Shown: one piece after another, positions 35,832 through 44,477 of the stretch
Layout: each line of letters starts with the position of its first letter
Numbering within the stretch: position 1 is the stretch's first letter
Source: Curtanaerobium respiraculi
GTDB taxonomy: Bacteria > Actinomycetota > Coriobacteriia > Coriobacteriales > Eggerthellaceae
NCBI RefSeq assembly: GCF_024609215.1
Contig: NZ_JANIPD030000001.1
Coordinates: forward strand, 1 to 64,000
Reading direction: 5' to 3'
Length of the DNA: 64,000 bases
Program-made: the position numbers and the translations under genes
The notes under the pieces: model-generated
What the model saw: only the letters and a program-made list of their open reading frames with translations
The model's database searches: none
What the model was told of the DNA's origin: nothing

Positions 35832-37232
35832 TTATGCGGCGGACTGGTTGCCTTCTCCGCTCCCGCTTCCGCCAGGCGATTGCTGGAAGGGAGTGGCGCT
35901 GGATTGCCTCTGCAGCGGCGAAGAGGAGGAGACGTCCGTGTCGCTGCCCAGGGTCGCCTGGCAGGTCTGCTGCTGCCCGTCGCGGTAGTAGGTGATGGTC
36001 ACCTGCGAGCCCACGCCGGCAATCCGGACCGCGGCGATGAGGTCGGTCGAGCTGGAGATCTGCGTGCTGTCCACCTTGGTGATGATATCGCCTTCCTTCA
36101 AGCCGGCAGCCGAGGCGGCGGTGCCGTCGAAGACCCCGTTCACGTAGGCGCCCTCGTTGATGGAGAGGTTGTAACGCTGCGCGATGGTGCTGGTGACGGA
36201 GGTGACCGACACGCCCAAGCTGGCATGGCTGGGCGTCTTGCCGTCGATGATCTGCTGGGCGATGTTCACCGCGTAATCGACGGGGATGGCGAAACCGACA
36301 CCCGAGTAGCTGCCCGAGTAGGACTCGATCACCGAGTTGATGCCGATGAGCTGGCCTCGGCTGTTCACCAGCGCGCCGCCCGAGTTGCCGGGGTTGATCG
36401 CGGCATCGGTCTGGATCATGCCGGGGTAGACGGATACGCTGCCGCTCGAGTTCGAGTTATACCCGTAGCCGTCGGAACTGTCGTTCGAAACCGTGATGGT
36501 GCGGCTCGTCGCAGAGACGATGCCCGTGGCCACCGACTGCTCCAAGCCGAATGGGCTGCCCGCGGTCATCACCCATTCGCCCGCCTTCAGATCACTTGAG
36601 GAACCGATCTCGACAGCGGTCAGGTCCTTGGCGTCGACCTTGATTACCGCGAGGTCGCTCGACTCGTCGACACCGACGACGGTCGCCGTATACTCGGCGC
36701 CATCGTTCACCGTGACCTTCAACTGATCGGCACCGCTCACCACATGGTAGTTGGTGAGGATGTAGCCATCGGAGCTGATGATGACACCGCTTCCCAGGCT
36801 CGTCTGGGTCAGCGTGCTGGAGCTGCCGTTGTTGCTGCCCCAGTTATGGTATCCATACGTGCTCGCGGTGCTCTGGTTCGTGTACACGTCGATGGCAACG
36901 ATGGAGGGGAGCACCTTCGAGGCGACCTGCTCGGAAAGCGTCGCATCATCATCGGCGGCGGTTGCCGTGATCGCCGCACCGGATCCGCCGAGCGTCGTCG
37001 TGGAGCCGGACTTCAAGGCGCCCGTGCCGAAGGCTATGCCGCCGAACAGCGCGCATGCCAAGGCGGCGCCGCAAAACGCCAGGAGGAAGGTCTTCGCGCC
37101 CCCGCGCTTCTTCCCCTTTTGCGCGGGGGAAGGGCTCGGGTTCGCATATGCCCAATTGGACTGGGGCTGCTGTTGGGTTGTCTGCCGGGGATCTTGCTGA
37201 TATGGCGGGACCGGCACGTCGTTATAGGCCAT
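35832..37232 (-). CDS. HtrA/DegP-like serine protease with PDZ domain
   Basis: The protein is 466 aa. A 48-residue Gln/Pro-rich cytoplasmic segment precedes one membrane anchor (TFLLAFCGAALACALFGGIA). The trypsin-like domain has the full triad in TNYHVVSG, SSDLAVIKV and INPGNSGGALV. A PDZ domain follows (LGVSVTSV to DGQQQ), ending in a Ser/Gly/Gln-rich tail. It degrades or refolds damaged exported proteins outside the membrane. AAGGAG precedes the ATG at 37232. It is monocistronic, with a terminator behind it. Confidence 0.94.
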   Translation of the reverse strand: MAYNDVPVPPYQQDPRQTTQQQPQSNWAYANPSPSPAQKGKKRGGAKTFLLAFCGAALACALFGGIAFGTGALKSGSTTTLGGSGAAITATAADDDATLSEQVASKVLPSIVAIDVYTNQSTASTYGYHNWGSNNGSSSTLTQTSLGSGVIISSDGYILTNYHVVSGADQLKVTVNDGAEYTATVVGVDESSDLAVIKVDAKDLTAVEIGSSSDLKAGEWVMTAGSPFGLEQSVATGIVSATSRTITVSNDSSDGYGYNSNSSGSVSVYPGMIQTDAAINPGNSGGALVNSRGQLIGINSVIESYSGSYSGVGFAIPVDYAVNIAQQIIDGKTPSHASLGVSVTSVTSTIAQRYNLSINEGAYVNGVFDGTAASAAGLKEGDIITKVDSTQISSSTDLIAAVRIAGVGSQVTITYYRDGQQQTCQATLGSDTDVSSSSPLQRQSSATPFQQSPGGSGSGEGNQSAA

Positions 37233-37611
37233 CGTATCGACTCCTTACATTGTATCGCGCGCGCTCGCAGCGCGGGCTTGAGCATAGCACGCCCGCCTCC
37301 GACCCCGCTTCCACCAGCGCGTCCGTAACGTTTCCGCCATCTGAATACACTGATTGGAGTATCGCGGCGCCCAGCAGGGACGAGCGCGTCCCACGCGTTC
37401 GGAGCGCCCCGGGGAAACGGCCATGCGCAGTGCCGCTCCCCCTTCCATGGCCAAGTCAAATTGGGTTCGGACCCCCTCGCAGAGCGGCGATGCGAACGTG
37501 CGGATGAAGCCGCGCCCGTCAGATCACGTGCGCCTTCTGTTGCCTGGACAACGGAAGGGGGCGCGAATTCGTGATATACCCGGTGAAGACATCGGAAAAC
37601 GGAGGCATACG

Positions 37612-37962
37612 ATGGACGTGAGCATCAAGCGGGTGTACGAACCCGCGGAACCCGGCGATGGATTCCGCATCCTCGTCGACAGGCTGTGGCCGCGGGGGAT
37701 GAAGAAGGTCGATCTCTCCTTCGACCTATGGGCGAAGGAGCTCGCCCCCAGCACCGAGGCGCGGAAGGAGTTCGGCCATAGACCCGAGAACTTCGAGGCG
37801 TTCCGCGCGCGCTACACGGCCGAGCTGGATGCAAGGCCGGAAGCCGTCGAGCAAGCGCATCGGCTTGCCGCGCTGCAGGAACCCGTCACCCTGCTCTACG
37901 CGGCGAAGGACCCGCGCATCAACCACGCGGTCATCCTAGCGGCCTGGCTGGAGCGATTCTAG
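37612..37962 (+). CDS. DUF488 family protein
   Basis: The protein is 116 aa from the ATG at 37612, behind GGAGG; a longer frame upstream lacks a ribosome site. It shows the DUF488 core: IKRVYEPAEPGDGFRILVDRLWPRG, LWAKELAPSTEARKEFGH and VTLLYAAKDPRINHAVIL. The family is cytosolic and of unknown function. The stop overlaps the mntP stop region from the opposite strand. The 380-bp upstream gap 37233-37611, shared with htrA, shows no other gene. Confidence 0.88.
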   Translation: MDVSIKRVYEPAEPGDGFRILVDRLWPRGMKKVDLSFDLWAKELAPSTEARKEFGHRPENFEAFRARYTAELDARPEAVEQAHRLAALQEPVTLLYAAKDPRINHAVILAAWLERF

Positions 37963-38516
37963 AAGAACAGGGCCTTCACGCCGATGGCGATGAGCACGGC
38001 CCCGCCGACGACCTGGGCGCGCGTGCCCAGCTTCTCGCCGAACCTGCGCCCGATCCCCAGAACCAGCAAGCAGAGCAGGAACGTGCTCAGCGAGACGATG
38101 CCGGCATCCATCCAGATGTTCTCGCCCGTTGCGGCAAACGAAACGCCCACGGCGAGCGCGTCGATGCTCGTCGCGACCGCTTGGACGAGGACCGTCGCCA
38201 GCGACAGCACCCCGCGTGCCGCCTCCGCTCCGTCCTCGAGCTCCTCGTGGAAACCGTCCCATACCATCTTGCCCCCGATAGCACCCAAGATGACGAAGGT
38301 GACGATGCCGGCGAACTGCTCGATGTAGCCCGCCGCGAGCGATCCGAGGAAATAGCCGATGAACGGCATGAGACCCTGGAAGGCTCCGAACGCGACGGGC
38401 TGGGAGAGGGCACGTGCCCGCCGCATGGCCGGATTGGCCAGCATATTCGCCAACGTCACGCTCATTGCATCCGCCGAGAGCGCGACGCCGATCAATATGA
38501 CTTCGAACAGGCCCAT
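37959..38516 (-). CDS. mntP: MntP-type manganese efflux pump
   Basis: The protein is 185 aa with six membrane helices and the two acidic metal-binding motifs of the family, ALSADAMSVTLAN in helix 1 and ATSIDALAVGVSF in helix 4. It exports Mn(II) under excess. GAGGGA precedes the ATG at 38516. I looked for a yybP-ykoY riboswitch upstream and did not recognise one. It converges with the DUF488 gene. Confidence 0.92.
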   Translation of the reverse strand: MGLFEVILIGVALSADAMSVTLANMLANPAMRRARALSQPVAFGAFQGLMPFIGYFLGSLAAGYIEQFAGIVTFVILGAIGGKMVWDGFHEELEDGAEAARGVLSLATVLVQAVATSIDALAVGVSFAATGENIWMDAGIVSLSTFLLCLLVLGIGRRFGEKLGTRAQVVGGAVLIAIGVKALFF

Positions 38517-38727
38517 GGAATCCCTCGTGTTTCAAGATGGATGCACAGGATAGCGCTTTGCACCCGCGGAGAACGGATGATTCCCAAATTCACATCACCC
38601 ACCGAACAGGGCAAATCCCATATCGACGCGATTGGGGATTTTTCCCAAAGCCGACTATTCGCAAATCGGCGCTCCAACGATAGGATATAGTCGAGGCAGG
38701 AGAGATGCTATCCAAAGAGGAGAGACC

Positions 38728-40104
38728 GTGGGGGAAACGGAAGGGAAAGGACTCTCCCGCATCACCTCTCGGGTGAAGTGGGAATACCTGGGGCTCATCA
38801 TCCCCGAGCTCTACGTATGGGGGATGCTGCACACCGAGGGCGTGGACGCGGTCGGCGTGCCGATGTTCATCACCATGGGATGCGCGATGCTCCTCGCGTG
38901 CGCGCTCGCGAAGTCGGCGCATGGCTTTCTCGAATTCGTGTTGATCTGGCCCGTCGCCCTTTTCGCAGGAGCAGGAGCCATCGCGCTGCTCGCCAGCCCC
39001 GATGCCTCCGTCCTAGCCGGCATCCTCGCCGGCATCGGAGCCACCGGCCTCTACCTTTCCTGGGTGCCGTGCTACGCCCGCATCGACCTGCGCTGCGCCG
39101 TCGCCTGCATCTTCAGCGCAATGCTCATCGGCATGATCCTGCGCATCCCCTTCGACATGCTCCCCACAGGCGCGCACTGCCTCGTGCTCGCACTCGCGCC
39201 CCTCGCCAACCCGCTCATGCTGAAACGCGCGCTTGCCAACCCCCTTCCCCAGGGAAGGCCCCCTCAAATCTACTTCGGAAACGCTTTCGAATCCCCGCCG
39301 CTCAAAATCCTGCTGGGCGTCGCCGTCTGCGCCTTCATCATCGGCATCGCCCCATCAATGGCGGCAACCCCCAGCCCGACCCCCCGCTTCGAGCTCTCAC
39401 TCGTGCACCATCTTTCCGAGGCGCTGGCGGCGGGCATGATCTTGTGGTGGGTGTTCTACTTCCGCGGGAAGCTGCATCTGACCAACATGTGGCGCGCAAT
39501 CGTCATACTGCTCGCAACGTCGCTTTTCTTCATGCCCACGCTGGGCGCCGACTGGATCGGGTGGACGCTCGTGCTGATGGCAGTGGGGCAGACCCTGCTG
39601 GTGAACGTGATGCTCGCGATGCTCTCCGATGCCGCCCGCCATTGCTCCGACTCCCCTTACCTGGTGTTCGGCGGAGCATGGATCGCCTACGCGGCGCCCC
39701 TGGCGCTCGGGATGCTCGTCGGCCCCATCATCTACCAGCAGCCGAACACGGAATTCCTCATAACGCTGCTCGCCTACGCGCTCACGCTCGCCGCCATCCT
39801 CACGCTCAACGACCGCAACTTCGTCGAAAGCCGCATATTCCGCGATCTCGACGTGCCCGATACCGAGACCGCGATGTTCGAGAACATCGACACCCAATGC
39901 GACAATCTCGCCGGAGTATACGGACTCACCGGTCGCGAGACCGAGGTGATAAAGCTCCTGGTGAAGGGACGCTCCAAAAGCTACATTGCCGAAGAGCTCA
40001 TCATCTCGGAAAACACGGTCCGCAGCCACGCGCGGCACATCTACAAGAAGCTCGATGTGCACAGCAAGCAAGACATCATGGATTTGCTCATGGAGCAGAG
40101 CTAA
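38728..40104 (+). CDS. LuxR-type regulator with polytopic membrane domain
   Basis: The protein is 458 aa, choosing the GTG at 38728 because AGGAGAG precedes it. About 370 residues form ten to twelve membrane helices (for example ACALAKSAHGFLEF, LVLALAPLANPLML, AIVILLATSLFFMPTLGAD). A C-terminal LuxR HTH follows (YGLTGRETEVIKLLVKGRSK, then ISENTVRSHARHIYKKLDV). This architecture is greatly expanded in Coriobacteriia, and individual members are thought to sense small molecules at the membrane. The nearby target is unknown; tRNA-Leu follows and mntP is divergent upstream. Confidence 0.9.
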   Translation: MGETEGKGLSRITSRVKWEYLGLIIPELYVWGMLHTEGVDAVGVPMFITMGCAMLLACALAKSAHGFLEFVLIWPVALFAGAGAIALLASPDASVLAGILAGIGATGLYLSWVPCYARIDLRCAVACIFSAMLIGMILRIPFDMLPTGAHCLVLALAPLANPLMLKRALANPLPQGRPPQIYFGNAFESPPLKILLGVAVCAFIIGIAPSMAATPSPTPRFELSLVHHLSEALAAGMILWWVFYFRGKLHLTNMWRAIVILLATSLFFMPTLGADWIGWTLVLMAVGQTLLVNVMLAMLSDAARHCSDSPYLVFGGAWIAYAAPLALGMLVGPIIYQQPNTEFLITLLAYALTLAAILTLNDRNFVESRIFRDLDVPDTETAMFENIDTQCDNLAGVYGLTGRETEVIKLLVKGRSKSYIAEELIISENTVRSHARHIYKKLDVHSKQDIMDLLMEQS

Positions 40105-40110
40105 ATAGGA

Positions 40111-40116
40111 TATAAT
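40111..40116 (+). promoter_or_regulatory. -10 box of tRNA-Leu(CAA)
   Basis: A perfect TATAAT lies 11 bp before the mature tRNA 5' end, directly after the LuxR gene stop. The -35 region is not obvious. Confidence 0.55.
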
Positions 40117-40127
40117 CTCGCTCGCAT

Positions 40128-40212
40128 GCCCGAGTGGCGGAATGGCAGACGCGACGGTCTCAAAAACCGTTGTCCACAAGACATGTGGGTTCGAATCCCA
40201 CCTCGGGCACCA
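40128..40212 (+). tRNA. tRNA-Leu (anticodon CAA)
   Basis: A full cloverleaf is visible: the acceptor GCCCGAG pairs with CTCGGGC, the anticodon loop is CTCAAAA (anticodon CAA), there is a long class II variable arm, the T loop is GGTTCGAATCC, and CCA is encoded. It reads UUG codons. The CCA ends at 40212. Confidence 0.95.
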
Positions 40213-40313
40213 TTTCGCATGGCAACGCGCCCGCATGGCCGTCTTGCAATTCGCGGGGAATCCAATCGCTGCATGGCGGGAAGCGACGGATGCGCAGGCG
40301 GACGGGCACCCCT

Positions 40314-40431
40314 AGGCTGTCCAGAAACTCCTATCAATCTGTTCAAGCATACAACATATAGTATCTATATATTTCTCAAAACACCATATGCCGTATGATC
40401 AGCAGTCTCAGAGGAAGTTTCTAGACAGCCT
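40314..40431. mobile_element. 118-bp AT-rich element with IS-like inverted ends
   Basis: GGCTGTCCAGAAACTCCT at 40315-40332 is an imperfect inverted repeat of AGGAAGTTTCTAGACAGCC at 40412-40430. The core is markedly AT-rich (ACATATAGTATCTATATATT). Such GGCTGTC-AGAAAC ends resemble IS termini, but no transposase is present, so it is a MITE or an IS remnant. It lies 100 bp after tRNA-Leu(CAA). Confidence 0.6.
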
Positions 40432-40444
40432 CCTCCGCACACGA

Positions 40445-40473
40445 CAACGGCCCCCGCATGGCAAAGGCCGTTG
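40445..40473 (-). terminator. Hairpin after the L,D-transpeptidase gene
   Basis: CAACGGCC and GGCCGTTG form a perfect 8-bp stem with a 13-nt loop 30 bp beyond the stop. The T tract is weak, so efficiency is uncertain. Confidence 0.45.
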
Positions 40474-40502
40474 CGATTCCCGCACAGCTCGTGTTGCCGG
40501 GC

Positions 40503-42080
40503 CTATTCGTGCACGATGACCGCGTTGTTGACCGAGATCACGTCGAACAGCGAGCTCGCCGCATTGTAGGGCAGGTTCACGCATCCGTGGGATCCGTATC
40601 CGTCGGCATAGCGCGTGCCGCCGAAGGCCGACTGCCACGTCGCGTCATGGAATCCGCATCCGCTGTATGTGAAGGGCATCCAGAAGGCGACTTTCGTGCG
40701 GTATTCCGGCTGCCCGGTGGACGCCTGCACATCGCCGGTGAGCGTGTAGTTGGTCGCCTTGTTGAGCACGCGCCACACCCCCGTGGGTGTGCTGTGCTTG
40801 GCATCGGGCCGTCCGGTGACGACATCGGACTCCCAGAGCACGTTGCCGGCGGCATCGACGAACCAGGCGTGCTGTTCGGAAAGGCTGACCTCGGCATGGG
40901 GTCCCCAGTCTATTCCGTTCTGCCCGTTCCAGGTATACCCTTCCTGGTTGGTGGGGATCGTCAGCGGCTCGGTCTGCCCGGCGGCGACGGCGGCCTCCAC
41001 CTCTTCGAGCAGCGATTCGGTGTTGATATCCCATCCGTAGGTGCCGCCGCTTACGGTGTACGTGGCGCCGTTGACACCAGTGAACGTGCGCTCCTTGCCC
41101 ACGGTGTAGACCGAATTAGCCAGCTCTTCGGTCCATGCGTTCATCTGCTCCTCATCGAAGGCGACAGCGAGGTTCTCATCGATCGTCACCCACTGCGCAA
41201 TCTGCGCGGGCCCCACCTCTTGAACGGGGATGGCCGTGTCGCCGAGCACCAGTTGGAAATCGGCCTTCAAGTACCCGTTCGCGGTTTCAGCCGCGGCGAT
41301 GAGCTTGGGATTGTCCTGGAAGACGGTCGGCTGCACCAACTGCGCCTCGGTCAAGGAGACGCTCGAATCCATCGTGGCAATGGCGGTTGCGACCGCATAG
41401 AACACGGCGGCGGAATCCACCTTCGTGCCGACCGATGCGGGCGCGACCACGAAGGCCTTGTCAACCGCCGAGAACGTGACCGTGGCGTTCACGGGATCGG
41501 TAGCAGTCGCGTTGAAGGCGTCCACGTACTGCCCGACCACGGCATCCAAGCCGGCGGAATCGAACGTGCTGGCCATGTTCGCCGTCTCGTCATGATCCTG
41601 GAAAATCTCATACGGCCATTTCCAGGGCTGGTTGTCGGAGATGGCGGCCGAAGCGACGTCCCCACCATCGACCTTTACGTTGGCGGCGGAGCTGTCGACG
41701 GTGAAATTGAGCCCGTCTCCCGTGACTTTGATCTTATAATTGCTCCCGATGTCCGAGGCTATGTCTGCGACCTCGGAAACGGGCTTTAGCGAGATATCGG
41801 CTGCCCCCAAAGCGGTGCGGGGGTAGAACACGTTGCTGAAAACCACGATGCCGATGAGGTAGGCCGCCACGAGGACGCCTGCGATGGATCCCAGCACGAT
41901 GGCGGCGATCTTCTTGCCGCGCGGCCGCTCCGCTGCGACGGCGGCATTCACCCCCGCGTAATAGCTGCCCACATGGGGGGTGGGGGTCGCCTCGCCGGAC
42001 GCTTGCGGCGCTTTTTCGGAAGCTCCGCCCGCGGCGGGGGCACCGTGCTTCCCGAGGGGCTCTTTCTTATTCCCGAACAT
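40503..42080 (-). CDS. L,D-transpeptidase (YkuD) with peptidoglycan-binding region
   Basis: The protein is 525 aa. A 55-residue Ala/Pro-rich cytoplasmic segment and one membrane anchor (IAAIVLGSIAGVLVAAYLIGI) are followed by a long extracytoplasmic region with two PG4-like repeats, then a YkuD domain. The catalytic motif SHGCVNLP lies near the C-terminus, with the upstream His in SGCGFHDATW. It would form 3-3 cross-links in peptidoglycan outside the membrane. GAAGGA precedes the ATG at 42080. Confidence 0.93.
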   Translation of the reverse strand: MFGNKKEPLGKHGAPAAGGASEKAPQASGEATPTPHVGSYYAGVNAAVAAERPRGKKIAAIVLGSIAGVLVAAYLIGIVVFSNVFYPRTALGAADISLKPVSEVADIASDIGSNYKIKVTGDGLNFTVDSSAANVKVDGGDVASAAISDNQPWKWPYEIFQDHDETANMASTFDSAGLDAVVGQYVDAFNATATDPVNATVTFSAVDKAFVVAPASVGTKVDSAAVFYAVATAIATMDSSVSLTEAQLVQPTVFQDNPKLIAAAETANGYLKADFQLVLGDTAIPVQEVGPAQIAQWVTIDENLAVAFDEEQMNAWTEELANSVYTVGKERTFTGVNGATYTVSGGTYGWDINTESLLEEVEAAVAAGQTEPLTIPTNQEGYTWNGQNGIDWGPHAEVSLSEQHAWFVDAAGNVLWESDVVTGRPDAKHSTPTGVWRVLNKATNYTLTGDVQASTGQPEYRTKVAFWMPFTYSGCGFHDATWQSAFGGTRYADGYGSHGCVNLPYNAASSLFDVISVNNAVIVHE

Positions 42081-42801
42081 GCTCTAGTCCTTCTTCAATG
42101 CCTGCGCGTGTGTTCGCGGCGTATTGTACCCCGCACATCTCGGAAATGTGCCGCAGATGGGAGCGAACGGGTTGGTTTCCATGGGAAACCGTCATTCACC
42201 TGCACCATGGTAAGTATATGCGGGCAAAATCGCAGGCTCTACACAAGCGGGGCACAGCATATCGCCCACGAGGCCCTGCATGCGGACCCCCGCGCCCTCA
42301 ATCTACTTCATCTGATTGACGATCCGCTCTTCGGGAGGAAAGAATCGAGTCATTGGCAATGATCACCGTGAGCGGAGTTTTCAACTCATGACTTGCATTC
42401 ACCATGAACCGCTACTGCGCCCTCCATGCCCGCTCGGCAGGATGCACCGCCCATCGGAAGAGCACGGGCGCTCAGCAATTAAACGCCCCGAGCGCTGCCA
42501 GGGGGGCAAGGCTCAGAGGAATAGCGAGTTGGGTCGTGGCGGCATCCACGTAATTGCTCGGCGCAAATGGGATGATGCTCATTTCATTCGCACGTTGAAT
42601 AGCGCAATTGTTGCGTTTTGCTATAGTCGTATAGTTCAATACTCCAAATACTCGCAAAGCATCAAGGGCTTGGGCTTGGGGACAGCGTAGGTTGAATTTT
42701 TAAACGCAAGTGTTGCAGTTAGATTTGCAACCAACCGGCTTGGGGACAGAAGCGCTGGCAAGGAACATCTTTGCCGATATTCTCTCCGGCATTCGTTGTG
42801 G

Positions 42802-42839
42802 ATGTTATAATTTGTTTTTCATGTTATAGATTGTTTTTC
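42802..42839 (+). repeat. Two 19-bp tandem repeats in the AAA ATPase promoter region
   Basis: ATGTTATAATTTGTTTTTC and ATGTTATAGATTGTTTTTC are head to tail (17 of 19 identical), followed by TTATTATAAATT, directly before the ATPase start. The first unit contains TATAAT. They are probably promoter plus operator. The 786-bp gap 42081-42867 has no credible gene; it also holds two copies of GGCTTGGGGACAG near 42668 and 42738. Confidence 0.6.
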
Positions 42840-42867
42840 TTATTATAAATTCATAGTCGGAGTCTTC

Positions 42868-43959
42868 ATGAAGCAGAACCCCTTCAAACCAACAGCCGGC
42901 AGAACTCCTCCAGAGCTCATCGGACGAGAGGACATCCTACTTGAGTTCACCGAAGGACTCGACAACGGTCCCGGCGCCCCAGGAAGGCTCATGCGATTAA
43001 CGGGCATGCGCGGAATGGGCAAAACGGCGGTGCTCAACGAGCTCGGAAGCCTGGCAGGGCATCGTGGGTGGACCGTCATCGACGAGACATCCACCGGATC
43101 GGTCTCGCAACGCATTTTGCAACGCCTTTCCCCTCGTACTTCAATCAGGGGGACAACGTTGCAACCCGAGGTGCTGGGGGTGAGTTTGGGCGCGATTGAA
43201 TTCGAGCGTACGTCCATCGAGTTACGCACGGCAATGGAGAAGGCGGCGAAGAAGGGCCTGCTCATCACACTGGATGAAGTGCAAGATTCCGACAGCGCAG
43301 ACATCGCCACATTGGCGTCGACGGTCCAGCACCTCATCCGCGAAGACCTTGATATCGCCTTCGTGTTCGCAGGGTTGCCCTCCCTGGTGGAAGGTGTCGT
43401 CAACAGCAAGGCGTCGACCTTCCTAAGGCGTGCCGTTCCTTTCAACCTCGGGTCCCTTTCCACCGCCGAAATTGCCGATTCCTTCGAAACGACCATTGCG
43501 GACTCGGGATTCCATGCGGACAGACAAATTGCCGAGACGATGGCAGAGGCGGCGCAAGGATATCCGTTCATGGTCCAACTCGTCGGCTACTATTCTTGGC
43601 AGGCAGCTGCCCGGCAGGCGAAAGAATCCATTGGGAATGAGGAGATCGAGCGTGGCGTTCGAACCGCCCGGCTGCGCTTCGACGAAACGGTTATCGAACC
43701 GGCTCTGCATGGGTTGCCAGCCGAACAAATGCGATTTCTTATCGCGATGGCGCAGACCAACACATCCCCTTGCAAAACCGCGGAAGTTGCCAAACTCATG
43801 GGCAAAACCGCTTCGCAAATCAGCATGCATCGAGCGCGTTTGATCAGCGCAGGGATTATCGATGCCGGATCATGGGGGCGTCTGCATTTCGCTATACCCT
43901 TCATGAACGAGTACATCGCCGATCACGAAGACGCCCTTGTTTCCGAGATAGAAGGCTGA
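42868..43959 (+). CDS. AAA ATPase (AAA_16/orc-like) of unknown role
   Basis: The protein is 363 aa. A conserved opening (NPFKPTAGRTPPELIGREDIL) leads to Walker A (TGMRGMGKTAVLNEL) and Walker B (GLLITLDEVQDSD), followed by a sensor-like VFAGLPSL and a C-terminal winged helix (TAEVAKLMGKTASQISMHRARL). It resembles stand-alone ATPases found near toxins or mobile DNA. The upstream start region is AT-rich with tandem repeats. Lower GC and the poorly coding flanks suggest acquisition. No partner gene is adjacent; a DUF4956 pseudogene follows. Confidence 0.85.
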   Translation: MKQNPFKPTAGRTPPELIGREDILLEFTEGLDNGPGAPGRLMRLTGMRGMGKTAVLNELGSLAGHRGWTVIDETSTGSVSQRILQRLSPRTSIRGTTLQPEVLGVSLGAIEFERTSIELRTAMEKAAKKGLLITLDEVQDSDSADIATLASTVQHLIREDLDIAFVFAGLPSLVEGVVNSKASTFLRRAVPFNLGSLSTAEIADSFETTIADSGFHADRQIAETMAEAAQGYPFMVQLVGYYSWQAAARQAKESIGNEEIERGVRTARLRFDETVIEPALHGLPAEQMRFLIAMAQTNTSPCKTAEVAKLMGKTASQISMHRARLISAGIIDAGSWGRLHFAIPFMNEYIADHEDALVSEIEG

Positions 43960-44145
43960 CCGGGGCACGGTGCCAAGTTACCGGGCTACCTCTCACCGCG
44001 CGCTCGGCGCGTATCCGTTGCGGCTGTCGCACACGCTTGCCAAATTACGCCTGTATCCGCAGGGATGCTCAAAAGCGGGAATGCCTACCACCATGCTGCC
44101 GTCCTGTGCATAGAAGGTGCCTGTTGTGCTTGACCCGCTTTTTAC

Positions 44146-44370
44146 CAGCTTGATCGCAACCGAGAACACGGCACGGCATTCGAGGACCTGTTCGATAGGT
44201 TGGCGGCACGGAACGAACTCGTTCAGGCGAAAACCACCGACATAGGAAGCCCGCATCGAATTCAATGCAAAATCGCCTCGAAAGATCACCGATAGGAAAA
44301 GGCACTGCTCAATGCCATTCGCGTCCGCAACGGCAATTTGATCGTGCAGTGCGGACGGCTCGTCCCGATC
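44146..44370 (+). pseudogene. Decayed C-terminus of a DUF4956-family protein
   Basis: One forward frame from 44134 reads LDRNREHGTAFEDLFDRLAA, NELVQAKTTDIGS, RIQCKIASKDHR, stop (TAG at 44293-44295), then EKALLNAIRVRNGNLIVQCG. This matches the C-terminal cytoplasmic layout I recall for DUF4956 proteins, in which the strand ending in KD is followed by EK..L...R.RNGNL. A second stop (TGA at 44131-44133) closes the frame upstream, and the membrane half is missing. It is therefore a relic. The remaining gap to 44477 is non-coding. Confidence 0.6.
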
Positions 44371-44477
44371 AAAGAATCCCTGCAAGGGGAGGGTCCAACA
44401 GAGAATGTCTCAGGCTCCGCGACTTGGTTGCAAGACGCTGGAGCCCGAAACCGAAGGCTTGAATGCTGGAAAAGGCA

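Noticed and set aside
38517-38727. yybP-ykoY manganese riboswitch before mntP
   Set aside because: The conserved loop sequences of the motif are not visible in the minus-strand leader.
43993-44385. A 130-codon minus-strand frame
   Set aside because: The plus strand carries recognisable DUF4956 remnants over the same bases, so this is the shadow of a pseudogene.
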